Shown here: positions 63,520 to 64,000 of the stretch, piece by piece
How positions within the stretch are numbered: the first letter of the stretch is position 1
Layout: the number at the start of each line of letters is the position of its first letter
Assembly: GCA_023974075.1 (NCBI GenBank)
Contig: CM043792.1
Location: 19,290,824-19,354,823, forward strand
From: Chaenocephalus aceratus
Lineage: Eukaryota; Chordata; Actinopteri; Perciformes; Channichthyidae
Length of the DNA: 64,000 nt
Direction of reading: 5' to 3'
Notes under the pieces: generated by a model
The model's database searches: none
What the model saw: the letters and a program-made list of their open reading frames with translations, nothing else
Told to the model about the DNA's origin: nothing
Made by a program: the position numbers and the translations under genes

Positions 63520-64000
63520 TTAAAGGGAACCTATCACGCAAAATGCACTTTTGTACATCTTTTATACATGAATATGTGTCCCCGGTGTTCCAGGGAACTC
63601 ACCAAGTGTCAGAAAACAACCCTCTCTATTTCCCTCCATACCCAAATCTCTAAAAAAAGGGGCTGCAACGGATCTGATACAGACTGATCCAGATTTGAAC
63701 ACTGTCCTGACGTCAGGAAGGTGGTGCTACGGCTATTGGTCAATTCTCCACCTATCAGGGGAATGAGAGGTTGGGCCACGGCCGGCCATTGCTGCTCGAA
63801 AGCGCTGGAGACGCTGTAGTAAATATGCCAGACCTGTAAGTGGCGCTGTAGTCTGCCACAAAAGCAGCGAAGAAGACTTCCCTTGCATGGTTGCCCTTCT
63901 GTTTATTCTGCGCTGTGGCTCTTTTTCTCCTCCCAGAGGCAAGCGTTTGAACCTCCTGCCTTAAAACAAATGAATAATGACTCTATATAATCATATGTAA
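63520..64000 (+). mobile_element. TTAA-bounded teleost repeat, cut by the right edge
   Basis: Begins TTAAAGGGAACCTATCACGC then AAAATGCACTTTTGTACATC, which resembles a widespread teleost family starting at TTAA, as piggyBac-type elements do. The other end is not in the window. Lies in a raver1 intron. Confidence 0.5.

Overview
The window is vertebrate nuclear DNA, almost certainly from a ray-finned (probably percomorph) teleost. Two multi-exon genes with consensus GT-AG introns lie on the minus strand. They are surrounded by long CA/GT arrays and by repeat types I associate with teleosts: hAT elements with 8-bp duplications, a TTAA-bounded element and an L2-like 3' tail. There are no prokaryotic features and no CRISPR array. 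I cannot name the species.

Gene 1 (about 4.9-44.1 kb, minus strand) is pde4a, the cAMP-specific 3',5'-cyclic phosphodiesterase 4A. I placed 15 coding exons for a long isoform (PDE4A4/4A5 type). Their phases close exactly into a 793-residue protein with an isoform-specific N-terminus, UCR1, UCR2, the catalytic domain and an acidic C-terminal tail. Two more first exons splice in phase into the same gene: a tentative PDE4A11-like exon (22622-22815) and a PDE4A1-like exon (13297-13542) carrying the WW-containing membrane-insertion motif. One gene can therefore produce cytosolic and membrane-targeted enzymes with different N-termini from separate promoters.

Gene 2 (55347-63401, minus strand, cut by the right edge) is raver1, a nuclear and focal-adhesion RRM protein that partners PTBP1 and vinculin/alpha-actinin. 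I placed thirteen 3' coding exons encoding 617 residues: part of RRM1, all of RRM2 and RRM3, four PTB-binding (S/G)(I/L)LGxxP-type motifs and the conserved C-terminus. The first exon(s) lie beyond position 64000.

Layout from left to right. 1-148 is a hAT-like fragment. About 690-890 is a candidate CpG-type promoter with an NRF1 site and two CCAAT boxes. 0.9-4.9 kb is sequence 3' of pde4a. 4.9-22.8 kb holds the pde4a core exons and two alternative first exons, with a 2.1-kb staggered inverted-repeat structure inside one intron. 22.8-43.8 kb is a 21-kb intron with a cluster of transposons and a repeat carrying RFX-type palindromes. 43.8-44.1 kb is the long-isoform first exon. 44.1-55.3 kb is intergenic. 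55.3-64 kb is raver1, whose introns contain further transposons.

The two genes are linked in other vertebrates (human 19p13.2 RAVER1...PDE4A; paralogous RAVER2...PDE4B on 1p31), which supports the PDE4A and RAVER1 assignments. I found no entirely new system. The items most worth checking are the A-B-A'-B' inverted repeat, the PDE4A1 exon that has lost its usual start codon, and the ERK and caspase motifs in pde4a.
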